From NCBI GenBank assembly GCA_003252105.1, contig QKDL01000055.1, forward strand, positions 1-52,152: a stretch of DNA of 52,152 nt. The letters are read 5' to 3'. Within the stretch, counting starts at the first letter, position 1; each line of letters starts with the position of its first letter. Under the pieces are notes generated by a model. It did not search any database and had not been told where the DNA came from. It saw only the letters and a list, made by a program, of their open reading frames with translations. A program made the translations under genes and the position numbers. Positions 43,172-52,152 of the stretch are shown here, one piece after another. This DNA is from Arcobacter sp. (GTDB taxonomy: Bacteria; Campylobacterota; Campylobacteria; Campylobacterales; Arcobacteraceae).

Positions 43172-43818
43172 TGATTTTAAAAGAGCTTATAAAAGGTAAT
43201 GAGAGATTTAGAAATACTGATTTCAAATATTTAGAACCAGAGATAAGAGATTTAGTAAAAAATGGTCAAAGACCAGAAGTGTTATTTATAGGATGTTCTG
43301 ATAGTAGAGTTACACCTGATTTGATGTTAAATACTAGACCAGGTGATATGTTTATTATGAGAAATGTTGGTAACTTTGTACCACCTTATAAACATGATGA
43401 AGATTTTCATGGTACAGCTGCTGCTATTGAATATGCACTTGCTGTTTTAAAAGTAAAACATATTATAATTTGTGGACATTCACATTGTGGAGCATGTAAA
43501 AGTTTATATGATGAGATTCCTGATGATACAACACTTGTACATGTTAAGATTTGGCTACAACTAGGACAACAAGCAAAAGAAAGAACACTAAAAAATAATA
43601 AATTTACAACAAAAGAAGAGATGTATAGAGCAACAGAGAGAAACTCTATAAGACATCAATTAGACAATCTTCTTACTTATCCAGAAGTTTCAAGATTATT
43701 AAAAGAAGAAAAATTAAAAGTTCATGGTTGGTATTATGATATTGAAAGTGGAAGAATTGATTATTATGATAAAAAAGAAGACAAATTTAAAGTATTGGAA
43801 GTAAGTACCTATGAGTAA
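43168..43818 (+). CDS. Beta-class carbonic anhydrase
   Basis: Interconverts CO2 and bicarbonate in the cytoplasm. The zinc ligands and dyad are clear: C-S-D-S-R-V near residue 43 and H-S-H-C-G-A-C near residue 108. The 216 residues are normal for the family. It overlaps the small secreted protein gene by ATGA and the next gene by eight bases. In this operon it may supply bicarbonate for carboxylation reactions such as those of biotin enzymes, which fits bioF nearby. Confidence 0.95.
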   Translation: MMILKELIKGNERFRNTDFKYLEPEIRDLVKNGQRPEVLFIGCSDSRVTPDLMLNTRPGDMFIMRNVGNFVPPYKHDEDFHGTAAAIEYALAVLKVKHIIICGHSHCGACKSLYDEIPDDTTLVHVKIWLQLGQQAKERTLKNNKFTTKEEMYRATERNSIRHQLDNLLTYPEVSRLLKEEKLKVHGWYYDIESGRIDYYDKKEDKFKVLEVSTYE

Positions 43819-44137
43819 AGAAAATATTGAAATTAGAAAATTGCCTAAAAAAACTATAATTATAATTGTAATTATGACAATCTTAACCCTAATAGGTTTT
43901 GGTTTTGTAGTTATGACAAAAAATATGAAAATGACAGAAGTTCTTGCAACACTTGGACATAAAAATATCAGTAATATAAAAGTTGTAAATAGAATGAATG
44001 TAGAAGATAAAGAAACAAAAGTTCAAGCAACCGCTTATAAAGTTGACTTTTTTGATAATGATTTAAATAAAGAGTGTAGTGGTTTTATTATAAGAAGTAA
44101 TGATGGAAAATATAGCAAAGATTTGGACTGTAAATAG
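43811..44137 (+). CDS. Single-span membrane hypothetical protein
   Basis: A 108-residue protein with one membrane segment near residues 15-36 and a short periplasmic domain with two cysteines (K-E-C-S-G and the penultimate residue, Cys107) that could pair. It lies between the carbonic anhydrase and mqnE genes in one operon. No family recognised. Confidence 0.7.
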   Translation: MSKENIEIRKLPKKTIIIIVIMTILTLIGFGFVVMTKNMKMTEVLATLGHKNISNIKVVNRMNVEDKETKVQATAYKVDFFDNDLNKECSGFIIRSNDGKYSKDLDCK

Positions 44138-44145
44138 GATATAAA

Positions 44146-45207
44146 ATGAGTATATTAGAAAAATTAAAAGTAAGAGAAAGACTAACTTATGAAGATGCAA
44201 TAAAACTATATGATTTAGAACTTTTTGAGTTAGCCTCATTAGCAAATAAAATTAGAGAAGAAAAACACGGTAAAAAAACCTACTTTAATATAAACAGACA
44301 TATTAACCCAACAAATATCTGTAAAGATGTTTGCCAATTTTGTGCTTATAGCGCAAGTAGAAAAAATCCTAATCAATATACAATGAGCCATGAAGAGATT
44401 TTAGATATTGTAGAAAATTCTGTTAAAAATGATATAAAAGAGGTTCATATAGTATCAGCACACAATCCAAATACAGGATTAGAGTGGTATTTAGATATAT
44501 TTAAAAAAATAAAAGAAAAATATCCACAAATACATGTAAAAGCTTTAACAGCTGCAGAGGTTCACTTTTTATCTGAAGAGTATAATTTAACATATGAACA
44601 AATTATAGAAAAGATGATTGAAAGTGGAGTTGACTCTATGCCTGGTGGTGGAGCAGAAATTTTTGATGAAACTGTTAGAAAAAGAATCTGTGGAGGTAAA
44701 GTTAGCTCTGAACAATGGTTAGAGATTCATAAACTTTGGCATAAATCTGGTCATCAAAGCAATGCAACAATGCTTTTTGGTCATGTGGAAAGTAGAGAAA
44801 ATAGAATAGACCATATGTTAAGACTAAGAGACTTACAAGATGAGACTGGAGGATTTAATGCTTTTATCCCTTTAGTTTATCAAAAAGAGAATAACTATTT
44901 AAAAGTAAAAGATTTTCTAACAGGTCAAGAGATTTTAAAAACTATGGCAATTGCTAGAATTTTACTTGATAATATCCCAAATATAAAAGCTTATTGGGTT
45001 ACTTCAACTACAAAACTTGCATTATTAGCTCAAGAATTTGGTGCAAATGATTTAGATGGAACTATTGAAAAAGAATCGATTCAAAGTGCAGCTGGAGCAA
45101 AAAGTGCAAACGGTATCGCTTTAGAAAACTTTGTTGATTTGATTAAAAACTCTGGATTTATACCAGTTGAAAGAGATTCTGTTTACAATGAGATAAAGGT
45201 TTGGTAG
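44146..45207 (+). CDS. mqnE: Aminodeoxyfutalosine synthase (radical SAM)
   Basis: Joins enolpyruvyl-benzoate with SAM-derived adenosyl to make aminofutalosine in the futalosine pathway to menaquinone, the route used by Campylobacterota. Radical-SAM motif C-K-D-V-C-Q-F-C near residue 62, followed by G-L-E-W-Y near residue 107 and M-P-G-G-G-A-E near residue 165. The 353 residues are typical. The C-x3-C-x2-C and the G-G-G-A-E are shared with MqnC, but the overall sequence fits MqnE better. Confidence 0.9.
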   Translation: MSILEKLKVRERLTYEDAIKLYDLELFELASLANKIREEKHGKKTYFNINRHINPTNICKDVCQFCAYSASRKNPNQYTMSHEEILDIVENSVKNDIKEVHIVSAHNPNTGLEWYLDIFKKIKEKYPQIHVKALTAAEVHFLSEEYNLTYEQIIEKMIESGVDSMPGGGAEIFDETVRKRICGGKVSSEQWLEIHKLWHKSGHQSNATMLFGHVESRENRIDHMLRLRDLQDETGGFNAFIPLVYQKENNYLKVKDFLTGQEILKTMAIARILLDNIPNIKAYWVTSTTKLALLAQEFGANDLDGTIEKESIQSAAGAKSANGIALENFVDLIKNSGFIPVERDSVYNEIKVW

Positions 45208-45246
45208 ATGATTTTCTAACCACTTAGGTTAAAAAATCTTTTATAT

Positions 45247-46812
45247 CTATTTAGGTTGATGAAATTGAAGTATAAATTCCACTTCAATTCCAGCTTCTGT
45301 TTTTACAAAACTAATTGGGTAAGTTATATTTATAGAGTATAACTCATTGCTTAAGTTTTCAACCATCTCAAAAAACTTCATTGGTGATGATACAACTACA
45401 TTAACTAAATAATTAAACGTCACAACCTCTGATTTAAAGTTTGATTTAAATGATACTATTGCAGTTTCAGGGAAAAGCATTTTTAATTGTTCAGTTACAC
45501 TAATAATTGGCATAAATTCATTTGCCATATATACATCATAATAGTTTTTAAAAGTTGTAACTTTTTTCTCTTTTAAACCTTCTGCTTCAATAACTGCTTC
45601 TGTTATTGCTTTTTTCTTATCTTCATCTTTTATTTGCATACTTGCAAGATTGTAATCTTTTAATAGTTGTGGTTCAATCACTTTTATAAAGGTATCTTTA
45701 TTTAACATATCTACATTCATTTTTATTGAATTAGATTCAATATAAAGCTCTTTTAGTACCACATCATAAGGGATTAATTCTAAAGATTTTAAGATTTGGC
45801 TCTCTACAAACTCATTTTTTTCCACATGGTTTGGCAGAGATACAGCTTTTTTAATTGGCTCTTGCTGAACTTTATTTTGTTTATTAAAAAGCTCATCAAA
45901 GGGAATAAATAAATATCCAACTGCAACAATAGCTATCATCACAAGTAATGGAGCTAACCATCTAAAAATACTAGGTTTGGGTTTTACTCTTGGTTTTATA
46001 AAACTTTTTTTTGTATGAGTATCTTTTGATAATTCAAACAACTCTTCATCAACAGATATAGGATGATAAGTTACATCCATCATAAACTCATCACTCATCA
46101 GCTGAATTTGTTCATCAGTGATTTGTTTTAGATTATATAAAAGTGAGATTTTTTCTATAAATATATCTTTAGAAACTGTATAAAACTCTTCAATTGTATT
46201 TTTTACAGTTTCATAAACCTCTAAAGAATAAACCTCATCATAAAGTTTTTGTCCTAATACTTCATTTTCATAAAATTTACTATCTTTTATATCTTCAAAA
46301 GGTGTTAACTCTACTCTTTTATTAAAAACCATACTACCTTTACTATCAACAACCATACAAAAAGCTTGATTGTTAAATAAAAGTATTACTAAAGAGTTAT
46401 TGCAAGGGTTTTGTTCTATATGTAGATTTAATATATGAAAAGCTGAAAATATATAATCAACCCCACACTTCTCAAAATAGTTTTTTGTTTCAAATAATGC
46501 ACTTTTTGAGATTGAGATATTATAATCACTATTTAAAGAGGTTAAAGTATTCTCATTTGTATCAACTTTTTCATCTTTTCTTAAAATTTTTGTATCATCT
46601 TGAATAAGTAATGTAGAGATATAAGTATTGTTTACCTCTTCACTGTGAGCAATTAGTTTAGATGCTACATCTTTTGCTAGAATATCATCTTTGGCTATAA
46701 AAACAGAGTTATTAGCCTCTATAATATCTTCATCATTTAATTTTTTATAACTAATTTTTAACTGTGCTTTGTATTTTATAGCATTGATATATAAAGACTC
46801 TTTTGCAAACAT
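45247..46812 (-). CDS. PilM/PilN/PilO-like inner-membrane protein (fused layout), uncertain
   Basis: A 521-residue protein: residues 1-270 look like an actin-like (PilM/GspL cytoplasmic) domain, one membrane segment lies near 287-304 after a K/R/P-rich stretch, and 310-521 is a periplasmic part with an alternating pattern like PilN/PilO (I-T-E-A-V-I-E-A-E-G-L-K-E-K, then V-V-S-S-P-M-K-F-F-E-M-V-E-N-L). The layout recalls GspL. No secretin or pilus gene is next to it. First in a unit with nothing recognised downstream. Assignment by shape only. Confidence 0.5.
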   Translation of the reverse strand: MFAKESLYINAIKYKAQLKISYKKLNDEDIIEANNSVFIAKDDILAKDVASKLIAHSEEVNNTYISTLLIQDDTKILRKDEKVDTNENTLTSLNSDYNISISKSALFETKNYFEKCGVDYIFSAFHILNLHIEQNPCNNSLVILLFNNQAFCMVVDSKGSMVFNKRVELTPFEDIKDSKFYENEVLGQKLYDEVYSLEVYETVKNTIEEFYTVSKDIFIEKISLLYNLKQITDEQIQLMSDEFMMDVTYHPISVDEELFELSKDTHTKKSFIKPRVKPKPSIFRWLAPLLVMIAIVAVGYLFIPFDELFNKQNKVQQEPIKKAVSLPNHVEKNEFVESQILKSLELIPYDVVLKELYIESNSIKMNVDMLNKDTFIKVIEPQLLKDYNLASMQIKDEDKKKAITEAVIEAEGLKEKKVTTFKNYYDVYMANEFMPIISVTEQLKMLFPETAIVSFKSNFKSEVVTFNYLVNVVVSSPMKFFEMVENLSNELYSINITYPISFVKTEAGIEVEFILQFHQPK

Positions 46813-46820
46813 CTAAAACC

Positions 46821-47435
46821 TTAACTCATAGCATTAATTAACATCTTTTCTTTTATAAGCTCTTTAGCTTCTTCCATCTCTAAGTCTTCAATACTTAGGG
46901 GCTCTTGAATAAAAAACTCTAATGTTCCGAAAGGTTTTGGCACTATAAACTTATCCCAAGAATTAAATTGCCAATAACTTTTTGGTTTACAATTAAATAT
47001 CAAAATTTTAGCATTTGTCTTCTTTGATATTGCTACAATCCCATCTGCAACCGAATGTCTAGGACCTCTTGGTCCATCTGGAGTGATAGCAATATCATCT
47101 CCACCTTTAATCTCTTTTATTGCAGCAATTAAAGCTTTTGCTCCACCTTTACTACTTGAACCTCTAATAGAATCTATGCCTAAATACTCTACAGTTTTGG
47201 TAATAGCTTCTCCATCTTTGTGTTCACTTATCATAGCACTAACTTTGCCTTTAGGCTTTAACTTTTGGTAATTAAATGGTTGCATTAACAACTCTCCATG
47301 CCAAAAAGCTACAATAAAAGATTCATTTTCATCAATCTTGGGATGATGAAAGTTTTTTTTACTTGTTAGATATATAAATCTTACGAAAAGTTGCAAAAAG
47401 AAAGGTAAAACTTTTGTGATAAAAAAAAGCTTCAT
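46821..47435 (-). CDS. Lysophospholipid acyltransferase-like protein (DUF374)
   Basis: A 204-residue member of the DUF374 acyltransferase group: F-W-H-G-E-L near residue 49, R-G-S-S-S-K-G-G near residue 94 and T-P-D-G-P-R-G-P near residue 118, the block that replaces the usual N-H-x4-D. Probably acts on lipid A or lysophospholipid precursors at the inner membrane. Its ATG directly follows the miaB stop. Confidence 0.85.
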   Translation of the reverse strand: MKLFFITKVLPFFLQLFVRFIYLTSKKNFHHPKIDENESFIVAFWHGELLMQPFNYQKLKPKGKVSAMISEHKDGEAITKTVEYLGIDSIRGSSSKGGAKALIAAIKEIKGGDDIAITPDGPRGPRHSVADGIVAISKKTNAKILIFNCKPKSYWQFNSWDKFIVPKPFGTLEFFIQEPLSIEDLEMEEAKELIKEKMLINAMS

Positions 47436-48764
47436 CTATTTTACCACTTCACCCTTCAATGCTGTTCTTGTTGCACTTGTAACCTTAACATCAATAAACT
47501 TTCCAAGAAGTTCATCACTACCTTTTACAAAAACTTGACAAAAATTATCTGTATATCCTGATACTTCACCATTTGGTCTTAAGTTATCAAATAATACAGT
47601 AACTGTATTGCCAATATTTGACTCCATAAGTTCTGTTTGATGAACTTTGTGAAGTTCAATAACTTCTGTTAATCTTGCACTTCCAATCTCATCAGCTATC
47701 TCTAAATCTTTTAGTTCTAGTGCAGCAGTATTTGGTCTTGGAGAGTATTTGAAGTTAAAAATTTGGTCAAACTTAACTTGTTTGATTACATCAATTGTAT
47801 CTTCAAAATCTTCCTCAGTTTCACCAGGAAAAGCTACAATAATATCAGTAGTGATTCTTACATCAGGAACCATCTCTCTTATCTTTTTAGCTCTATTTAA
47901 AAACCACTCTTTAGTATAACCTCTTCTCATAGCTTTTAAAATCTGTGTAGAACCACTTTGTAAAGGCATATGGATACATTTTGAGATTTTTGGATTTTTT
48001 GCAAACTCTTCAATAAACTCATCATCCATATGTAATGGATGGGGAGAAGTAAATCTGATTCTTTCTAATCCATCAATTTTTGAAACCTCTTGCAAAAGTT
48101 TTGTAAAAGTTGTTTTTTCTCTTTTATCGCTAAATCTTCTACCATAAGAGTTGACATTTTGACCTAATAAAGTAACCTCTTTAGCTCCTCTTGCCACATC
48201 TTTTTTAACTTGTTCTATAATCATCTCAGGTGGAATAGAAATCTCATCCCCTCTAGTAGCTGGAACAATACAATAAGTACACTCTTTATCACACCCTACT
48301 GAGATATTTACAGAAGTTTTATACAAAGATGTTGATGTTGAAGCAAACTGATAAGTTGAGTCATCATAATCTATATCTATCTCAACAGCACCTTTTGTAT
48401 CAACAACATCTTTGATTTTTGAGATATTTCTAGCTCCAAGTACAAAATCCACATATGGAGCTCTTTTCATAATATCTTTTCCTAAATGGCTTGCAGTACA
48501 ACCACATACACCAATTTTAGCACCCTCTTTTTTCTTAACATTGAATTGACCAATCTCAGAAAAAAGTTTTGAAACAGGCTTTTCTCTTACTGAACAGGTA
48601 TTAATAATAATTAAATCTGCATCTTCTATATTATCTGTTGTAGTATAATTTTTATGTTGTTTTAGTTCAGCTATTATATGTTGGCTATCAGTATCATTCA
48701 TCTGACAACCAAGTGTTTGTATAAATAGTTTTTTGTCTATTTTTTCATCCATCAATTTATTCAC
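47436..48764 (-). CDS. miaB: tRNA-2-methylthio-N6-dimethylallyladenosine synthase
   Basis: Adds the methylthio group to i6A37 of tRNAs reading U-starting codons. Three N-terminal cluster cysteines (T-L-G-C-Q-M-N, S-C-S-V-R-E-K-P and C-G-C-T-A), the radical-SAM motif C-D-K-E-C-T-Y-C near residue 155, and a TRAM domain at the end. 442 residues is standard. The start is probably GTG at 48764, after AGAGG; ATG four codons later is possible. Eight bases downstream of the HP0268-like gene. Confidence 0.95.
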   Translation of the reverse strand: MNKLMDEKIDKKLFIQTLGCQMNDTDSQHIIAELKQHKNYTTTDNIEDADLIIINTCSVREKPVSKLFSEIGQFNVKKKEGAKIGVCGCTASHLGKDIMKRAPYVDFVLGARNISKIKDVVDTKGAVEIDIDYDDSTYQFASTSTSLYKTSVNISVGCDKECTYCIVPATRGDEISIPPEMIIEQVKKDVARGAKEVTLLGQNVNSYGRRFSDKREKTTFTKLLQEVSKIDGLERIRFTSPHPLHMDDEFIEEFAKNPKISKCIHMPLQSGSTQILKAMRRGYTKEWFLNRAKKIREMVPDVRITTDIIVAFPGETEEDFEDTIDVIKQVKFDQIFNFKYSPRPNTAALELKDLEIADEIGSARLTEVIELHKVHQTELMESNIGNTVTVLFDNLRPNGEVSGYTDNFCQVFVKGSDELLGKFIDVKVTSATRTALKGEVVK

Positions 48765-48772
48765 TCTACCTC

Positions 48773-49015
48773 TTATAGTGCATGAACCTCATACATATAC
48801 TCATCATCTGCAAGTCCATATTTTACTTCTCTAAAGTAAACATTAAATCCTTCGTCTTCTAATGTATCGACTAAAGCCATCATATCTTTGTGCGAATTAT
48901 CTCTATCAAAATAGAAGATTTTTTCACCATCTTTTTTTAAATCCTCTTTTATTTTATCAAGTTGAACTTTTTTTGGTTTTTCAGTTAGTTCATTTCTCGC
49001 ATATAATAATTCCAT
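48773..49015 (-). CDS. HP0268-family small nuclease-like protein
   Basis: An 80-residue protein matching HP0268 of Helicobacter pylori, a small Smr-like fold reported to nick DNA; it is found almost only in Campylobacterota. Seen: an N-terminal M-E-L-L-Y-A-R-N-E, a central F-Y-F-D-R-D-N-S-H and a [12 protein letters not shown] end. First gene of the unit HP0268-miaB-acyltransferase; divergent from nusA. Supports the phylum assignment. Confidence 0.85.
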   Translation of the reverse strand: MELLYARNELTEKPKKVQLDKIKEDLKKDGEKIFYFDRDNSHKDMMALVDTLEDEGFNVYFREVKYGLADDEYMYEVHAL

Positions 49016-49164
49016 ATAACAAACCTTTTTGTATTTTAATTAGTTAGATAGTCTATCTTAAAATTGCTTTAATTTGTATAAAAGTTGTTTATGGTATAAT
49101 ATTTGCCTACTCTACATTGAAAATCAAAACAATTACATTTCAATGTCAATACAAAAGGTTATTA

Positions 49165-50343
49165 ATGGATAAAATTATAGATATTTTAGATTCTATTGCC
49201 TATGAAAAGGGCTTAAAGATAGATGATGTTGAAAATGCATTAAAAGAGGCATTGATCAAAACTGCTGAAAAAATGGTCGATCCTACACTAAAATTTGATG
49301 CAGAAATTGATAGGCAAAATAAAAAGTTAGAACTGTTTCAAAAAATTGAAGTTGTTGAAAATAATGATGATAGATTATATGAGGATTTAGTTGATGAATA
49401 CGGAAATCCAATAAATAAAGACAACTATATTCCAATTGAAGAAGCAAAAGAGATAGATCCAGATGTAGAAATTGGAGACTTCGTAAATTATGATTTAGAG
49501 TTTGAAAATATGGGAAGAAATGCAGCAACTATTTTACACCATAATTTTGAATATAGAGTACAAAGATTTTTAGAAGAATCACTACTTAATAAATATAAAA
49601 ATAAAATCGGAAAAACTATTAGTGGAAGCGTAACAAGAGTAGATAGACAAGAAAACACTTTTGTAGAGATTGGGGAAGTAAAAGGGATGCTTCCAAGAAA
49701 AAGTAGAATAAAAGGTGAAAGTTTTAAACTTGGTGATACTTTAAAAGCTGTTGTAAAAAGTGTAAATATTGATAAAACAAATGGTTTATTAATTGAGTTA
49801 TCAAGAACAAGCCCTAAATTTTTAGAATCACTTTTAAGACTTGAAGTACCAGAACTAAAAGATGACATTGTAGCGATTGAAGCTAGTGCAAGAATCCCTG
49901 GAAGTAGAGCTAAAATTGCCCTTACTACAACTGACCCACAAGTTGATCCAATTGGTTCAATTGTTGGGGTAAAAGGGGTTAGAATTGGAGCTGTTTCAAA
50001 ACAACTAAATGGAGAAAACATAGACTGTGTTGAATACTCAACTATTCCAGAAATGTTTATAGCAAGGGCTTTATCTCCAGCTATTATAACAAGTGTAAAA
50101 ATAGAAAAACCAGCAGAAGGTAACAATAAAGGTAAAGCAATTGTTACAATTCCAAGTGATCAAAAATCAAAAGCAATAGGAAAAGCTGGTTTAAACATCA
50201 GACTTGCATCAATGCTTACAAAATATGAAATCGAATTAGTAGAGGTTGGTACAGATGTAATTAACTCTGCAACAAGCTCAACAGATAATGCAGATGCTGA
50301 AAAAACAACTGACACAGCAAGTTTAGAGGCACTATTTAAATAA
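49165..50343 (+). CDS. nusA: Transcription elongation/termination factor NusA
   Basis: Binds RNA polymerase and nascent RNA, affecting pausing and termination. N-terminal polymerase-binding domain 1-125, S1 domain about 140-205 (I-S-G-S-V-T-R-V-D and G-M-L-P-R-K-S-R), two KH domains about 210-350 (V-G-V-K-G-V-R-I and A-I-G-K-A-G-L-N-I-R-L-A). The ATG at 49165 with AAAAGG is chosen over one 16 codons upstream, which lacks a site and homology. 392 residues, without the C-terminal acidic repeats of E. coli NusA, as usual in this phylum. Its stop overlaps the cysS start (TAATG). Confidence 0.95.
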   Translation: MDKIIDILDSIAYEKGLKIDDVENALKEALIKTAEKMVDPTLKFDAEIDRQNKKLELFQKIEVVENNDDRLYEDLVDEYGNPINKDNYIPIEEAKEIDPDVEIGDFVNYDLEFENMGRNAATILHHNFEYRVQRFLEESLLNKYKNKIGKTISGSVTRVDRQENTFVEIGEVKGMLPRKSRIKGESFKLGDTLKAVVKSVNIDKTNGLLIELSRTSPKFLESLLRLEVPELKDDIVAIEASARIPGSRAKIALTTTDPQVDPIGSIVGVKGVRIGAVSKQLNGENIDCVEYSTIPEMFIARALSPAIITSVKIEKPAEGNNKGKAIVTIPSDQKSKAIGKAGLNIRLASMLTKYEIELVEVGTDVINSATSSTDNADAEKTTDTASLEALFK

Positions 50344-51746
50344 TGAGTAAGCTATTTATATACGATTCAGTAAAAAAACAAAAAGTTGAATTTGAACCAA
50401 TAAAAAACAATGACGTAAAAGTATATGTTTGTGGTCCAACTGTTTATGATGATTCACACTTAGGTCATGCAAGAAGTGCAATAGCATTTGATTTGTTGCA
50501 TAGAGTTTTAAAAGCAAACAATTATAATGTGACTATGACAAAAAACTTTACAGATATTGATGATAAAATCATCAAAAAGATGTATGAAACAAACAGAACT
50601 TTGGAAGATATTACAACTGAATATATAAATGCTTATAAAAATGATATGGAAACTTTAAATATACTTCCAAATTCATTAGAACCAAAAGCTACCCAAAATC
50701 TTCAAATCATGATAGAGATGATTGAAGATTTGATGAGTAAAGATATAGCTTATAAAATAGATGATGGAGTATATTTTGATGTTTCAAAAGATTCATCATA
50801 TGGTTCTGTTTCACATAGAGCAAGTGATGAAAATTCACAAGCCAGAGTTGAAGTAAATACACAAAAAAGAAACTCTAGTGATTTTGCTTTATGGAAGTTT
50901 GAAAAACAAAATGATGTGGCATACGAAGCACCTTTTGGAAATGGACGTCCAGGTTGGCATATAGAGTGTAGTGCTATGATAAATAAACACTTAGCATACA
51001 AAGATGAAGCTTACCAAATAGATATACACGGTGGAGGAGCTGATTTACTTTTTCCACACCATGAAAATGAAGCAGCACAAACAAGATGTTCTACAAAAAA
51101 AGAGCTTGCAAAATATTGGATGCACAATGGTTTTGTAACAATTGATGGAGAAAAAATGAGTAAATCTTTAGGAAACTCTTTTTTCCTAAAAGATATACTA
51201 AAATCATACTCTGGAGAGGTTATAAGATTTTATCTTCTAACAGCACAATACAGAGCAAACTTCAATTTCAACGAAGAGGATTTAATCTCTTCTAAAAAAA
51301 GACTAGATAAATTTTATAGAGTGAAAAAAAGAGTTTACGGCTTAGGTTCAAGCAATGTAAACAAAGATTTAAAAGAGCAGTTACTAAACTCTTTAAATGA
51401 TGATTTAAACACTCCTAAAGCTATCTCAGTAGTTGATGAGTATATAAATTTAGCAAATGAAACATTAGACAAAGATCCAAAAAATAAAAACTTCAAAAAA
51501 GAGCTTGTATCAACTTTAGATTTTATAGGAGAGATTCTTGGAATTGGTCAAGAGGATGCTTATAAATATTTCCAATTTGGGATAGATGAACAAACTATTT
51601 CAAAAATAGAAGAGTTAATTGAGCAAAGAACACAGGCTAAAAAAGATAAGGATTTTGAAAGTGCTGATAAGATTAGAGATAAGTTAACAGTGCTTGGGAT
51701 TTCTGTGATGGATACGCCTAATGGGGTGGTTTGGGAAAAACTATAG
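50343..51746 (+). CDS. cysS: Cysteinyl-tRNA synthetase
   Basis: Charges tRNA-Cys. HIGH-type motif D-S-H-L-G-H-A-R near residue 38 after the zinc cysteine in V-C-G-P-T-V-Y, G-W-H-I-E-C-S near residue 204, H-H-E-N-E near residue 235 for zinc, and K-M-S-K-S-L-G-N near residue 265. 467 residues is full length. Start overlaps the nusA stop by one base. A hairpin follows at 51767. Confidence 0.97.
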   Translation: MSKLFIYDSVKKQKVEFEPIKNNDVKVYVCGPTVYDDSHLGHARSAIAFDLLHRVLKANNYNVTMTKNFTDIDDKIIKKMYETNRTLEDITTEYINAYKNDMETLNILPNSLEPKATQNLQIMIEMIEDLMSKDIAYKIDDGVYFDVSKDSSYGSVSHRASDENSQARVEVNTQKRNSSDFALWKFEKQNDVAYEAPFGNGRPGWHIECSAMINKHLAYKDEAYQIDIHGGGADLLFPHHENEAAQTRCSTKKELAKYWMHNGFVTIDGEKMSKSLGNSFFLKDILKSYSGEVIRFYLLTAQYRANFNFNEEDLISSKKRLDKFYRVKKRVYGLGSSNVNKDLKEQLLNSLNDDLNTPKAISVVDEYINLANETLDKDPKNKNFKKELVSTLDFIGEILGIGQEDAYKYFQFGIDEQTISKIEELIEQRTQAKKDKDFESADKIRDKLTVLGISVMDTPNGVVWEKL

Positions 51747-51766
51747 ATTCTTTTAATTCGCTAAAT

Positions 51767-51795
51767 AAGTAGTTTTTATAGTTTAGAAACTACTT
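51767..51795 (+). terminator. Hairpin after cysS
   Basis: A 9-bp perfect stem, AAGTAGTTT with AAACTACTT, and an 11-nt loop 20 bp after the cysS stop. The T tract after it is weak. Confidence 0.55.
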
Positions 51796-51836
51796 GATTT
51801 TAAATTTACTTTTTCTGTACGTTTTAACTTTTCTCG

Positions 51837-52040
51837 ACTTTTTTTTGTGAAAAAAAAAGTAGCAAAAAAACCACCCACAGGGTTTCGAAGCCGAAGGTTC
51901 CCTCGCTTATTATTTATTGTTTCTGTTTTGTAAAACTCACATAAAAATATGCTCCCAGCATATTTGTTATGCTCAAACAGTTACAAAACTTTTCCGAAAC
52001 AATAAATAAACACTCGGCTTCTCAAATGCGGGAAGGTGGG
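51837..52040. repeat. Long nested inverted repeat in the gene-free end of the window
   Basis: The last 400 bp hold no gene. A hairpin ACTTTTTTTT/AAAAAAAAAGT (51837-51860) is followed by a large nested palindrome: CCCAC 51874 with GTGGG 52036, GAAGCCGA 51887 with TCGGCTTC 52014, TTATTTATTGTTTC 51910 with its complement at 51996, GTTTTGTAA 51925 with TTACAAAAC 51981, and AAATATGCT 51945 with AGCATATTT 51957 at the tip. The order and distances are symmetrical, so the whole folds into one cruciform or RNA stem of about 165 nt. Part of the segment is visibly richer in G+C than its surroundings. From 52041 to the end I see only the phrase GAAGCCG again at 52143. Confidence 0.75.
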
Positions 52041-52152
52041 AAATTGACCTTTACATTTTTTTATACCATTTTATTTTAGTTGGTGTAATACTCAATTTAC
52101 ATTGGAAAGTTTGCGGCTAAAGTATTTGTCCAGACTTTGTTGAAGCCGGAAG

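Overview
The window is low-GC DNA (roughly 30 % G+C by eye) from a member of the Campylobacterota, most likely an Arcobacter-type organism (family Arcobacteraceae). The support is the base composition, densely packed short operons, the HP0268-family nuclease gene, a futalosine-pathway menaquinone gene (mqnE), DUF502 and UPF0102 housekeeping genes, and a Campylobacterota-style major porin. The genus is an inference from gene content, not from a search.

Layout. 1-12.4 kb: housekeeping and signalling genes (pabB, pyrB, argD, an orphan TolC-like protein, a PhnD-like lipoprotein overlapping a PAS histidine kinase, a periplasmic metallo-hydrolase, pyruvate kinase, a MidA-type methyltransferase). 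12.5-33.9 kb: a contiguous accessory island of about 21 kb for periplasmic alcohol oxidation by a PQQ enzyme. 33.9-38.1 kb: pepA, thiS, a formate-dehydrogenase-like molybdoenzyme and a UPF0102 nuclease. 38.1-51.7 kb: two small related unknown genes, a DUF502 protein, a Kef-type antiporter, bioF, carbonic anhydrase, mqnE, a PilM/PilN-like membrane protein, an acyltransferase, miaB, an HP0268-like gene, nusA and cysS. 51.75-52.15 kb: no gene, but a long nested inverted repeat.

The island holds an aldehyde dehydrogenase and a DUF779 protein; a FIST-domain histidine kinase with an OmpR/PhoB-type response regulator; pqqA-B-C-D-E downstream of a PQQ alcohol dehydrogenase; an ABC transporter and accessory set of the kind linked to rare-earth uptake (PedA1A2BC/Lut-like: permease, ATPase, YVTN beta-propeller protein, binding protein, DUF302 protein); a porin; a second NitT/TauT-like ABC transporter with a degenerate DUF411 protein; and an operon of cytochrome c-550 (PedF-like), a MoxJ/XoxJ-like binding protein, a SoxYZ-like carrier and a zinc hydrolase. 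The alcohol dehydrogenase has Asp two residues after the catalytic Asp (W-D-F-D), the signature of lanthanide-dependent enzymes, whereas MxaF has Ala and ExaA has Ser there. The predicted flow is alcohol to aldehyde in the periplasm with electrons passing to the cytochrome c, then aldehyde to acid in the cytoplasm.

The most notable new observation is regulatory. Seven promoters in the island, and none I found outside it, carry the same architecture: two half-sites GCTAWA and GCTATA exactly 11 bp apart, then exactly 9 nt, then a -10 hexamer. The half-sites replace the -35 element. Direct repeats with an 11-bp period are the kind of site PhoB/OmpR-type regulators bind, and such a regulator is encoded in the island next to the FIST kinase. 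Together this defines a predicted regulon covering ALDH, the PQQ dehydrogenase/pqq operon, both ABC systems, the porin and the electron-transfer operon.
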